From Opisthorchis felineus (taxonomy: Eukaryota; Platyhelminthes; Trematoda; Opisthorchiida; Opisthorchiidae), in the NCBI GenBank assembly GCA_004794785.1, contig SJOL01007286.1:696572-760571 (forward strand): a DNA stretch of 64,000 nt, written 5' to 3'. Positions 35,692 through 49,264 of this stretch are shown here, one piece after another; the first letter of the stretch is position 1, and each line of letters begins with the position of its first letter. The notes beneath the pieces were generated by a model that saw only the letters and a list, made by a program, of their open reading frames with translations, was not told where the DNA came from and did no database searches. The translations under genes and the position numbers were made by a program.

Positions 35692-38600
35692 AAAGTGGAA
35701 AATAGATTAGGAGATGCTAAATAATGATGGAAACTTGTTTGGCAAAAATGTCTGTACTCATATTTTCTCTTCTTCACACTATGACACTCATAAGGTTGCT
35801 GAAAACGTTTTGACTTCCAACTACCAGTTGAGCTCACTTTAGGGCTCACTAATTAGGCTTAGTTTCCGAAACTTCATCAACTCTGAACATAAAGTTGTCC
35901 GTAGCTGACGAAGTACACTGGTTTGTAGATCTTTTTGGTCTCAACAGGAGACTCACATGAATTCATCGTTTATCATATTTTCCAACTGAATACATTGTGC
36001 CAACTGAAACAATCCGTCGGATTTTGAGAAGCACATTCAGTTGAGAAATGTCGTGGAAATATCGTTCACACAACTGCTGTTTTCAGACTTTTGGGTTAAT
36101 ACTCGTTATGAGCTACTCAGCTAGGCGAAAAGAATGCACTTTAGTCACTGAATCGAATAAGCGTGATAAATTGCCATTTGTTCTCTAGTCTCTTCGTCTG
36201 TATCAGAAAGACAAAGTGTTTAATGGTTGCCGTTATTCGCTGCTTCGTATTAGGATGAAAAATTGGCTGCTATTCAAAAAGCATGGCTAAATTCGACCGG
36301 ACGCGCAATGTCGAAAACAATATCAATTAGGAACTGTCAAATCCACCCGATTATTTTCACATACTTTGGGACCGGAAAGTGAATGTTTCTCAAACTTCTG
36401 GAAAAATTTAAGGGAATTCGTTTGAGTCGAAAATGTCCCATATGGAAGAAATGCTTTGTATTTGAAATTTGTCTGTTAGATGCACAGGGCTGCCTGTGTA
36501 TGAATACAATTATTATTATAATATATATATATATATATAATGTGTATTATGTATGCATTCCGAGACGGGATGAAACTACTTCGGGTAGATTACGACGGGT
36601 AAAAATAAGTTGGAAGGTGTAAACAGGACAGAGGGGTGTCAATACGATAAATTCCTATTAACTAGGATTATACTACTGATGAAGTCAGGCGATTCCATAA
36701 GCTAGTTACAAGTGCAGCAGTCACATCTCTGTATTTCTTAAACTCATTTTTATATACCCTCCAGCATTCTACGAATTTTGGATATTTGCCTCGACCTTCG
36801 AAAACGCCAGTTGAAAACCGCAGTCAACTGGTATAAACTTTCACAATATGCAATGATTTCTAAATAGACAGTAGGAGAAATAGTCCTTGTCGTCTAAATG
36901 AAACAAAGAGAGTTTGGGTGATAAAAAAGGCGTAATTAAGATGGACAAGACGATTCGTTATAGGAGCGAGTCCCGGTGAATGTCGGTATAGCGAGTGACA
37001 TTAAAACGGAAAGAGGTTGACGTAATGTTGACAAAACGAAATGAACTGTGATGAAACTAAATTACCGAACGTAACTCTCATTGCGTAAACAAGCCTGGGT
37101 TGTTCTGTCCTTTAATTTAATAAGTACGCACAAAACTCTCAAGAATTACACCAGACATGTTCCATTTTTTCTGCTAGGTTCAACCAACCTTTGTAGATTA
37201 TGCTGGCTCTGGCGTCTTCTGAACCACAGTGGGTTCGTTACGAGTAAGGATTAGATGTTCACGGTAAGATAGGTTGTGTGCCCAAGCTGACAAAATATCC
37301 CTTCCTTTGTGTTGCTTTGTTGTGTAAACGATGGTCGAATTATTGATTTGCTCTACCTGACCGGAAAATGTAGAGGAAGTTTACTTGATCTTTTTATCCG
37401 ATTTATCCCTCGGTGCTTGAGAGTGAAGAGGGAGAAACATAGTTGATACCGGTTGCTAGCATATGAGAAACTCATGTAACCATATTTGAGGCACGCATTT
37501 ACCTTGTATGCATAGCATTTCGAGAACCCACGTAGTCATTTTTGTTGAAAAATCTGCACTTTAGCATTAAACGTTTGGTTTAATCTTCCTGTTGTTGTTA
37601 TATGACCAGAGTGATAGCATCCTCGGTGGCTGTTACATTTTGTGGAATTTAAATCTACATCACCTTGGGTTTCGAACAGTCGACGTAAACTTCTCGTTTC
37701 TAAAAAAATAGTAAATACAAACGTGTCACTGACTAATACGGACGGTTATACCTCTTTGATGTTTAACGTTAATTTGACCGTAGCAACTGATGTCTGTGAA
37801 ACTACAGATTCTTTAATAAGCACCGTAATAGAAGGACGGTATCCAGAAAAAGTATGGGTAAAGTTTTACGACGGTTTATATGTGATACATATATACGTAT
37901 ATGTATATATATCTTTATCGTTTAAGCCTCCGTACTCTTTCCTAATCTTATTATTTCTTCTCAGGAAATGTATCGGTATGCAATCTGTGTTGTCCCTGCT
38001 TCACGTCCAAACGTGTCAGAAGAATTCAATTCTTTAAATCAAATAATTTGATTGTGTACAAAATAAATCACGTGACAGTTTCCAGTTTTTTGAAAGATAC
38101 GACCTGATCCAAACAAATTCATTCCTCTGAGACCTTCTGATTGCAGTCGAGTTGTTTGCATTAACAATGTTTGAACATTGATTCTCAGTCGATGCATGAA
38201 GCCTTAGTACAGGGCTATCATTCACTCAAATAAACACTGTTGGACCAGATGGTTTTGAGGACTCGGTGCGCCTTTGTTCCCAAAGTAGCTCTTACCCATT
38301 GCAACGAGTAGCCTATTCAAACCGCAAGATAATCATTTATTAAAAGTGAGTTTCTCTTACTTTCAAAATCACTGAATTCATCAGCTTTCGAATGATACAT
38401 TGGTGAAAACGTAATTTCTGTGATATCACGTGATCTATCGTGTTGAGCACACGTCGGCTGACACTATATTAAACTGTTTTAGACCAAAATGCTCTCAGAA
38501 TAATGTTTTTTTCATTTTGGAGGGTTTTTTTGGAGCTAATCACACTAGCTTTTACTCAAGTTTTGTTAACCGATATCCTGAACAACATGAAAATGGGTTG

Positions 38601-40599
38601 GATTTTGTGTCATCTAAAACTGCAGACTTTCATTGTGCCTTATATATTCACTAGCACTCTTTGTAAGATAATGATTGTACCACTGTTTAGTTGTGGTGGA
38701 CATGTCATATTGATTTGCATTGATTTATAGGCCTAGCTAGTTTTCAATTACTTGATTTTTTCGATGGTTTGTCAGTACCTACTCCCCATCAGTGGGCAGC
38801 AGTTTTTAGAATACATCAAAGAAAGATTCAGCATCCTTTGAAACCATGAATGGAGATTCAGATCTGGTCACTAACAATAACATTCACTTTTTCGTCATGG
38901 TCCACAGGTAACCTTGAAATCCGTTGTTCACAACGATGGACACTACAATTGAAACACTGATAGCTGGGCTTCAGCTTCATCTCACTCTTCAACTCACAAC
39001 CCATTCATAAATCATTCGTTCACCTCTTTATGTTATTATTCATAGACTGAGTTGTTTGATTTGCTTTTGTTCGTCAGATCGTGCATCTGATGAATTATGG
39101 ATGAAAACCAAATGTCCACTGTGCTGTCATTTAAGTTAATCGCTGTTGTTGCGTAAATGGTCCTTCCATGACTTTCCGTTGCTGCAGTGCAACGTCAGGC
39201 TAACTTAAAAGCAGAGGCAGTTCATGGTGAACGCATTCATCACGCTGCAGCTTGATGGATGTCATTCTCCATACAAGTATGTTTCGCCTGTTGAGAAAAA
39301 CAGTGTGATTGGACACAATGGAACGAGCGGGGAAAGTCTGTGTTTCAGCGGCTTGTCCAAATTCATTTACCCGCACTTTCCGCAGTTTGTCTGCATTTAA
39401 CCAGTATTCAGACCAGGGCTGGTTATCGCTTTATTGCAAAAGTTCCTGATTTTAGGTACGTATTTAACACGAGATTTGCAGTGTTCAGCACATGCTCGCT
39501 GCGGTGCTGCCTTAGAACAATGTCTTTTTATAAGGAATGTATTTCAGGTAGCCGTTTTCGAGGAAGTTTCTATTAACATTCCTAGTGTGCTAAATTACGA
39601 CTGACCACATGAACTCTGGGACGCCTACGTGCCACACTGGTTGTTCGAAATTGAAACCCATGCAACTCATTGAATCAAAAGTGCAACTTGTAACAGCTCT
39701 ACAGGTTCAATCACTGGTGTGTACTGCCGATTTATAGTAAACCATATACGGGCACGATGGTTTGACAAATTTCGGACAAACATAGGAAATCCGTGGCTGA
39801 CTTTCCACCGGATTTCGGAAAGAGAGCGAAAATATTTTTCACTTAAACCGCAGTTGACTTCAATTAGAAACATAACCATTAGAACTTGGTTTGAAACTTT
39901 CACTCAAGAACATTGACCGCACTCCCACGGAAGTAGCGTGCAAACTTTGAGTTGACCAACATATATGCGTCTCTGGAGAGCAAAACCTGGTCAAAAGCGA
40001 AGGTAACTGATCACTGTAGTGACTATGCCCGGCGTTTACAATCATTGAACCAACAAAAGCTTCACAGGCGCTGGCAATCTGAATAGACCGGACTACTTAC
40101 CGAAATTCAGCGTAGTGTTAGGCGATACATTCAAATTTTTCTCTGATATATGACCGGACAACGTGTTACCAGCGAAGACTACTAGATTATTTTATTGCTT
40201 GTTTTAACTGTTATATTTAGTTTATTAAGCTAAAGCCTAGCGGTTCTCATACGTATCAACTTCTGGACCCCCAAACCTTACTAAACCCATCTTATCCATC
40301 CGTCCAGTTTTGGTTATGCAGGTTTCACCGTATCATCCGCTGACTGAAGAGGCTCTAGATACTCTAAGATCAGTCAGGGTAGTTCTTACAAATAACTGTG
40401 TGAAAAGAGCTTGCGAACACCTATTCTTCCTAGCATATATCATATGTTTTCTGACGTACGGTTGTTTTTCACCAATTTCCACCTTACTGGAACGGCGATT
40501 TCCTCCAGTGACTATCTGAAAACTCAACCACGTCTAATCAGCCGTTTCATTCAAGTTGTTGCAAACCACCTTTTGTTATAAGCAAAAAATAGCAAGAAA
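35692..40599. other. Intergenic, no gene called
   Basis: A partial satellite-like block (TTTTGAGAAGCACATTCAGT) lies near 36026-36046. An (AT)n tract is at 36521-36539 and a TA-rich stretch near 37885-37912. The + frame 37642-38037 (131 codons) and others show no domain. Confidence 0.4.
36521..36539. repeat. (AT)n microsatellite
   Basis: About nine AT units, preceded by ATT units. Confidence 0.9.
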
Positions 40600-41000
40600 C
40601 ATACCAAAGAATACCTAACAAGGACGAAACCGGTCGTTGGCTGTTGGTGGGTCTTCAGCAACCTTATGAGAAGTGTGTTACGTCTATACACTGACCTGCG
40701 ATATCTCAACTACTGTACCAAATGAAATATGAGGTGGCTGATGATTGCAGTACATTCAGTTGAAGCGAACCGTCATAAATGGGAAATGCACCTGGATTCA
40801 GTTGGGCCGTCTGTAAAAAAAATTGGTATGCAAATGAGGGTATTTTTTGAGATCTGTCCGATTTGGGTCCAAATAGAGAGAAACTCTGTGACTGCGCTTA
40901 CATGATGAGCTCAAAGAAGGACAAAACCGATCGTGGGATGGTGAACAGTTTTCAGCGACCTGATGAATAGTGTGTTACGTTTAGATAATACAATCTTTTT
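40600..41000 (+). repeat. Satellite-like ~290-bp repeat, about 1.3 units
   Basis: Junction blocks occur twice: ACCGGTCGTTGGCTG with AGTGTGTTACGTCTA (near 40628-40688) and ACCGATCGTGGGATG with AGTGTGTTACGTTTAGA (near 40924-40987), about 295 bp apart. The interior has GCGATATCTCAACTA, AGTACATTCAGTTG and GCAAATGAGGGT, in the same order as at 13.6 kb. This is the clearest copy. Confidence 0.65.
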
Positions 41001-43849
41001 ATTTCCAGGACACTAGCTATATGTCAGCTGATGGCGCCACTAGGGAGTAGTAATTTGAAACTGTTCATAGAATAAATTTCTCTGGACATATTTGAGCAGT
41101 AGGCAGAATCTGATATACAACAAATATCGCCGTATACAAGATGTTTAGAGGATAACTCAGTTACCACAAACAGTGGGATATCACCAGCTTTCAAGTTTCA
41201 ACACTCTATACAAGAATGTTGTGCTTGATTGTGAATGTGAATAAGATAACGAACTTCCTTTTGTGGACAGGTTGATCGTCAAACATATCAGTGACACTAT
41301 CTTCTGCCCTGTGAATCGGAATATTAAGTGGTCTGAGCAGTAGTGGAAGTTTACGGGTGCCACCCACTTGTGCTTCAGTCCTTATAATACTCCACACAGC
41401 AGATTTGCACTTCGGATAGACCGGCGGAGGAAATTAGATTGTTCAGAGATGTACTGCGGTCAAATGACCACTCTAACCGTTTCATAGAAAAACTTCTCAC
41501 TCCGAGTAATAAACCAGAAATATAACTCATTCCACCGAAGAAGCTCGCATACAATGTTTTTCAGGTCATTATCCTAATTAAACTGACAAAAACGTATCCA
41601 TGCGCCGGAATTATCATGCAGCAACCTTATGTGCTACACCACTGTACCAATCAAATGTCCGTCAGTTTTATCTACGAGTTATGGTATTTTTTCAATCGAA
41701 ATTTCGTCCTAGGTGAAGTTGATTTATGCTGAAAAACCGAAAAGCCTTTTACAGTTGCTTAATCCTTATTTCCAATTTAGCAGTAAATATCCAACTGATC
41801 CCCAAGGAGATTCGAACCCTCAACATCTTAACTAGACTATTCGGCCAATAAGTTTGTTTTATCAGCGTGAATAACCCTCGTTTAGACAGGATACAGTGCC
41901 AGTCATCCTGCATTCACGGTATTCACCTCACGTGGCCACGTTTCGTGGTGACGCACAAATTCATCTGCACTTACGGTGCACCGGCTTGAAAAACGAGTGA
42001 AAGAGCACGTAGCCAAAAAGCCGTGTACCATATCAGCTTAATTCCGATAATATCCAGGATCGGATCAACAATCTAATCGACACAAGACTTAAAGTTGAAC
42101 TCAGCTCGTTGTTCAGGACTTAGCACAAAGGAAACAGTCACAAGTTTAAAATTCCTTGAAGCCAGATCGGTAAACTGTTTTAGGACCATCCCGTGCATTC
42201 AGAAGGACCTGAGTTCCACTCTGAGAATACCGTAGTTTTACTGGGTGGTTAGGTTATTTACGTAACTGAAATAAACAGCACTGTGTTGTCTGTCCAAATT
42301 TTCTGTACAACTTTCAACGGGAGCATGCGAACTGATGGAATCCAGCAATTTTGTTGTTAATGCCGCGATTTCACAGTGATCTGTGGAACACAATGCTTCA
42401 AATTCCTTTCGAAATTTCACTTGCGGATAAAGTTACTATTTTGGAAATAGACAGACTAGTTGGCTTGCGCACTGATTTTCTGAAAAAAGATCTTCAGAGC
42501 CAATAATAGGGTTAACTTTCGGGCAACCAGTGCAGAATGCACTTTGCGGCAGGTGCCATTTATTTTATGGACTTTCTTCAAGTTGCGCTCTAGGTTTTAT
42601 TGTCTCGTACCAGCCATGTGCTAGTGTGCATGAAACAACTACTGATTTGTTTGCACGGTAACTCTCAGAATAGTCAACAGTTCCCAATGTTACCGGGTCC
42701 TTTTACAAACAGCTGGATATAAACAAGTGATTTGGTTTGCCCTTGCTGTAATAATTTTCATCTGTAATGGATGTAATCTCTGTTAAAACTATTCAACAGT
42801 ACAGTGAGGCACATTACTAATAACCGAGGTTTCACAAACATTATTCACAAAAATTATTCTTCTTTGTGATTATCTCACACAGCGTTTACCCACCAAAGCC
42901 GTATTTCACTACTAATAACCTGGTAATTTATTCCGAGGATTCTACAGTAATTTTTCAAAGGAATCCTTTTTTTCATGGCGCATGACGAAGTGGTCTGCTA
43001 CTTACTCAAGAACGGCGGCAGGAACAGGTTAGCTTACTGTCACAAACAGAGAGTCATTATCGGAAATCTTCATAAATCTGCCACAGTTTTTTACGCCATA
43101 TCCCCATAGGGAACTTCGTGGGCTTTCCCACATTTAATCTCATCCAGATGGTTATGTTAATGAGTGAGATCGGGGGGAAGGGTTCACAAAATACTGTTGC
43201 TTATAAGGTGTACGAGACTGTCGTGTCTCCTGAGCATCTAACCGCAAGCAGACAACCACAAAGAGTAACGTGCAACCCGAAAAAGCTCCGTTCAAAACAA
43301 TGAACATTGTATTTAATCAACCTATCCTTCTAGTTCAGCAAATGTCTGGAATTATTGAAAAATTTGTGAGAAAAAATTCCATATTCGATAAGGAAACATT
43401 GAAACGCAGTGCATGTGCTTCGTCACTGTTTGAAACCCTAGGTATATCTTCAGGTTGATTCAAACATTCAAACATCTGGAGAATATATACAATACAGTTT
43501 AATTAGATATAGTCGAACACCACGAGAACCTGAGCAAATGCGTATTGAATCTATTCTCTGGAAGAATAAGATTTTACCTATAATTCGGCCACTTACACTG
43601 TAAGGCTTGTAACTTAGAGAAAAGTGAACCTGTGCCAAGAGATTCTGCTTCAAGTGGGAGTCTATAACCAGATGGTGAGCGTATGAGCAAGCATCTTTTG
43701 AGAACTTGATAGCTTGCCATATCTATGTATGACTAATAGTTATCGCATACAGAAGACAGTTGTTTCTGCTCTATTTTCGCTCAAACTGAAGTTCGAACCG
43801 AGTGTGACTGTGATTTGTTACTTTTATCTTATAGTGCTTTATCACTTCC
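41001..43849. other. Intergenic, no gene called
   Basis: The stretch 41790-41870 contains a minus-strand tRNA-like sequence described separately. Otherwise only short frames without domains are present. Confidence 0.4.
41790..41870 (-). mobile_element. tRNA-like sequence, possible second SINE family
   Basis: On the minus strand a D-arm-like GGCCGAATAGTCTAG is followed 12 bases later by a B-box sequence GGGTTCGAATCTCC and GGGGATCAG. The order fits a tRNA-derived promoter head, but the spacing is short and no full cloverleaf can be drawn, so an intact tRNA gene is unlikely. Confidence 0.35.
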
Positions 43850-44085
43850 AAATAAAAATGATAATAATAGTAATAGAAATATTAATCATAATAATCGTTC
43901 AACCGCAATACCATTTTGGTGTTTAGCTACCATGTCACCAGAATGGAGCACCAGAGCTGAGAATCTGCCAGTTTGCCTAAACCTAGACGGGAGCAGCCGA
44001 GATACCGGGGTTGGGTTCAAAACACAGATCTTTCGCTTCATAGAGTTACGCCCTGAACACTCACCCATCTTGAGTTTTCTTGATC
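43850..44085 (-). mobile_element. tRNA-derived SINE, copy 3, with (ATT)n tail
   Basis: Minus-strand blocks TTTTGAACCCAACCCC (degraded B box), TCTCGGCTGCTCCCGTCTAG, GGCAAACTGGCAGATTCTCAG and GGTGACATGGT align in order with the copy at 35456. At the 3' end (low coordinates, 43850-43900) the minus strand is an imperfect ATT/ATA repeat, the expected SINE tail. Confidence 0.6.
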
Positions 44086-47000
44086 ACTTCTGAGTTTCCT
44101 AAAAATTCTGGAGACGGTTGCAGTTGTCCCGTGACTGACCATTTGCCTTCCAAAAATACAAAAATTTAACAATATGAAGGCTGCAATCGAAAATTTTCGT
44201 AATCAAGTTCTCTCATTACAGAATGTTTTTAGTTTACTGATGTCATCCAAGCCACATCGGTTGCCATCAGTGTCTGGATACTGATCCACAGGATGGAATA
44301 TCCTAGAAAACTTCAAGCTTATTTGACCGCGTAATATGGTTTATTGAAATGAATGTCATGAAGGGAAATGTTTGATGAATTCACTATGAAAGTTTGCCAA
44401 TGTTTGGTGAGCAACACAGTCACCACATTCCAGCTGATAGGGCAGTGGTGGTGGCGCGTGCACATAGGTGGCAAATGTATATGGTGGTATTTATTCCCCA
44501 CAAACTGACAATACCTTTCGTCTTATATTGCTTTTGCAATGTTGATAGCCATTGTCTATGCGCTGAGCGATATTGTGAATACCTGTATCCGTTAGTGATG
44601 GGTAGCAAACTCTACCTTTCCCAAAAACGAGGCACGTATTTCGGTTGACGGATTTGCCTTCTGGTAAGTATTACTTCGTGGCTTAAGATGATATAATGAT
44701 TACCGGAATTTCCGAAGGTAGGACAAAAAATCATGGGTTTTTAGGACAGTCAAATTATGTGATAGAATATACACTGATGATCTTTCAAGCGAGAATACAG
44801 ACAGTCTTAGACTCCAATTCGAACAACGCTCATCTGCTTTACTGAACACATATTGGTGGGGCTAAATGTAAGTGGACCGTAGCATTTGTTTTACTCTGTA
44901 GCAGGCTGCCGTGTCAAATGGATTGATCCATGGGATAAAGGATTTTTTCGATGTCCCGAAATTCATATTCATGTGCGAAGATATCCTTCTCTTGCAGTCA
45001 GTTCATTTTGGAAGAACGTTTAATGTATTTTGGAGCAATACGATATTTAAGGTGAGTTAGGAGCAAGGATGCAGCTTGTGCTGATATTAATAAAAGTTTC
45101 AGTAGTAATACAAGTTATATAATTAGGGAGATTGGTTATATTCCTCAACATCTTGCTTGAGAATTACGTAAAAATCACAAGCCTTAACCTTACAAACAGT
45201 ATCAAGTATTTCGCAAATTTGATAAAATTACGATTGGACAATAAACTTAGTGCCGTAAGTCGACAAATACACCATTTACGTACCAGTTCGGTTTTCACGG
45301 GGAAAACTCATTTAAATCCGAGCTGAATACCTCTTCTTTAACCGAATTTGTTGCACCAGGCCGCCCCATGTTTTAGCTGGTACCATGTGCGAGATATGGC
45401 AACACATTGTGTAGACCTAACACTAATCATAAAGTTCCCGAAAACTGTTGAACAGGTCACGACTCATTTCACCCTTCTTGTGGCGCACCACGTGGGCGCA
45501 GTCTTCCAGTGTCCGTCAATCTTATTTTCGACCTGAATCCAGATTGCACGAGATTCGACAAATAGACTAATGTAAAAACCGGTTGTGTTTTTGCAGTGGA
45601 AGAGTTTTCAGCAAAATTATGGGTAGTGTGCCACGTCTATGCTAGTGCTATAACACTAAGGCGGTTCCCATGAGGCCTACAAAGTGAATTCCACTCCTCA
45701 TAAAGACTACGTTTGCCGTCCACAAACAGTAGTACCATGACAAAATATGGGACAGCTGTGTTTAAGAACCGCCACTCGACATGCGGATCCTGGATTGATT
45801 ACAGATTGCCGCTTATGTCAAATCTTGTGCGTGATCCCATTTTAAAACGCTTTACCTTTCAAAACATAATTGCCTTGGTCGGGAATTTTCGCAGCCATGT
45901 AACAACCAAATGAATGGTTCAACGTGCTTGTAGAGTGCTACGATAAGAATGTAACGGACGATCATATCAACGTGTTGGCATGCTCTTCGCACAAGCGAAC
46001 TTAAAATGCCGTCGGACCCATCCATTTGATTATAATCGTATTTGAACCTTTCCAGCCCAACCTCAGTTATCTTGCGTCTAAACAACGTGAAGTTACCTAT
46101 GTCATTACCGTCACCGTGGCAGATATCCCCAAACATGCCAATTTTGCGTTTAATCAAGGTGAACCTTATGAAATGACGGACTACCGTAGCACGTTCAATA
46201 CGTTAATTTTGGGTCGTTCAGTCGAGCTTCATCAAAAAAAATCACGCATGGTTGCGAGATTTGTAGGATTCACGTTCACATCACTTGTTTGATCACTCCC
46301 CATCCTGTCATGGCGCAAGTATTCTGATGAGTTCACACCAAATGGAGGAAGCACTGAGCCTGAGTTTTCCTCTTTTTAGAGCTCCTCAGCAGCGTATATG
46401 CTTGTACTTACCGCGATTTGAACTCCGAATATCTAGCATGCAAAATTATCCACAACTGAGCAATGTGATTGGTATGCCTGACTCCTCGAACGACGACCCA
46501 ATAACTGTCTTGTTTTTTTTTGAATGATTGACCCGCCTACCAAGACTACCCAGTTCGGTAACGTCACGGACGCTTGAAACCTCCTGGACAGTTTTTGACT
46601 AGATATAGTTGGCTGCGGGACTTGCAGAATTCACGCTGACGTCATACAATTGATGACCCCGGAAACGTTCGCTTAGACTCGATTACCTCATCAACACGGG
46701 CCCGACGGAACCAGGCTCCGACATAACGAGGCCTGAGGTGCCGGTTTCTAAAACAATATTGTGCATAAAGGACCTTCTTAGGAAAATCGGCACAAAACAC
46801 AAGGCAGTAGAGTTAGTAATATTTACATGAATCGGGGCCAATAACTCAATCACATTCATTCTGGATACCTAAGCACTGACGATGTCAGTGTATGATGCCT
46901 CCACACAAAAGACCAAATGTTCGAATTATGAGGAAACCCGTATTTCTGCTAACTGACGACTCCGGCAGACATTGATGTGTCTTCTGTAGTTGTCATCTAT

Positions 47001-49264
47001 TGGGAAGAATATTTGAAGAAACAGATCCCGATCAGTATCACCAAGGAAAAGGACGTGGTCACAGATGGGACGAACTTCCATGGTTGCTGTTTATATGACT
47101 GAGACGCGAGTTTGCGATACTTCCTTTTACCAATTCATTCAGCATGAGAAAAACTCGTGGATTTTGAAGGCTCATTCAACAGGTTCCAACATAGTAATTC
47201 TGAACCGAGTAATCTTTGTAAAGTGGTCGGATTTATACTTGAGCTTGTTCAGAGGTTCCGGCATAAACTCGTTAAAAGCTTGTTAAAATATGTAACTGTT
47301 TAATTTTTTCGATAAAAACACCAGCGAATGCAGTTTCAATACACGATTTTTGAGGAAATATCTGGTTTCTTTTATAATGCTCACCCTTAGCCAAAGTTCA
47401 TTTTCGCCTTCGTTAAGCATCAGTCGTCTCCGTCTAGGGACCACGTATAGAAGAAATTACCCCACGGAATACATCGGTTGAAGCCGATTTTGACTCTCCA
47501 AAAAAGAACTGACAACAAAGACAGCCACTTCCAGTCGTTTTTTGAACACGAACAGGAATACTCTTGCGTCCGCCAGTTCTTCCAGGTTGTACTTTCCATG
47601 TAAGAAGTTTTACTCACGCGATGTTCTTTGAATGGACTGATTGCAGATGTTCTGTTTCCAACGAATTATTTGCTCAAAGACTGTTTAGTGGCTGGCCGAA
47701 ATTATTCCCCATAAAAAAGAAGATTGTTGAAGATATATGTCAGATGGACAAACATTCTCATGCGAAACATTTGCTCCCTCGGACCATCGGTCATTAACCT
47801 CATGTGCAGCATAAGTCAAGAATGGCGGATGCACGAACTTGGCACATTACTACTTGGTGAGAGGGGATATGATACCGTGGAGAAAACATAAATGGTCCTT
47901 GATGTGAGTTACGAGTTGATTTCAAAATATATGTATATCGAAACAGGTTTTTGGACCAGAAAGAGATGCTAGTGGCTGCAAAAATGTCCGTTTTGGAGGG
48001 TAGCTTTTGGTGGGGGGAGTACTCCGCTGAGAAATGCATCTAGACTATATCCAACACTGAGGATTTATGAGAAAACCTTCTTCTCAAAAAGAATCCTGGG
48101 TCACTAATACATTAGTTTTGGTGTATGGACCCTTTGAATCACTCTCCAAATTCGAGCAATTTTGAATGAGAATAGGGCTTACTGTTTTGGAAAATGAAGA
48201 TGAATTATCCGATAGTTATCGATAGCTATGTTGATGAGATGCTTTGTCGTGCCCGAGCAGTGTAAAAATTACTCATCCCACAGCAGCTGGTCTGCTTTCT
48301 CAATCCATCACCACCGTTACTGCAGAAAGTTTGTTTGCCTAATGCCCCACACGCTTTTTACGGGAACCAGCGTTGAGCAATGATATGACTGATGAGACGT
48401 GTCACCTATTCAGGCTTCCGCCAGAGTGAAAACTCAACAGCATGACTGGAGGAAAGAGTGAGTGACAAACCTACGTGTTCATCATGACTAAAATACAGCA
48501 AGTTTCCTATTTCTTTAGAAAAATTGAACTGAGCGTAACTGAAAGTGAGAAACACAATCACGTGACAGTTGGTGAAAACTTCGTTCCGAAGATTAGCATG
48601 TAGGAAACGCATGAAACAATTACGCTAAACGATTCTTTATAGATTGTGTGTCTACCGTGTTATCCACATAAGTTATGAGAAATGATCGGCTAATTGAGCA
48701 TTTGGCAAAGAAACCACTGTTCTCATTTATGCCAACTGCATGAGTACTGAATAATGAGAGCACACCTGGCAGACATTTGTTATTGCCGATAAGGTAGCGA
48801 CAGAGAAATTGCGTGCGGAATAGTTATGAAGTCGTTCGAGTTTACTCCACACGGCAAATTTGAAAGATGGTTTCAATGTTCATGTGAAATTCCAGTGAAA
48901 GCTATTCCAGAACGATGTCTTTTGAAGCACGTTGTGCGAACACGATGTGAACAAGGTTCTAGGAGACATACCCTCTGCAATTGCTCCTGGATAACAGCTC
49001 AACGACCATGGTTCCAAGTCCACTGCTCACCTCGGAACAACAGATCATCGGAGGGTCACCCACCATCAGCTGACCAAAAATCGCCGTTCGTAAAGAGCAG
49101 GATATGTTCTATGCCTAAACTTTTTCAGCTAATCAACAACCGGTTATCCTTGTTCGGAAATGAGAACAAACAACGGATCGCGTCACATATTTCCTTTGAG
49201 TGGGTAGGTTGTCTTTTCGGCACCATTTGGTTCGACTGAACCGAACTAACACAAAATAACACAA
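44086..49264. other. Intergenic, no gene called
   Basis: A weak satellite-like block lies at about 45578-45645 (AACCGGTTGTG, AGAGTTTTCAGCAA, GTGTGCCACGTCTA). The frame 48826-49239 (137 codons, Cys- and basic-rich) has no recognised motif and no linked exon. No RNA gene was seen. Confidence 0.4.

Noticed and set aside
48826..49239. 137-codon + frame rich in Cys and basic residues
   Set aside because: Irregular Cys spacing gives no zinc-finger pattern, and it overlaps repeat-like DNA at its 3' side.
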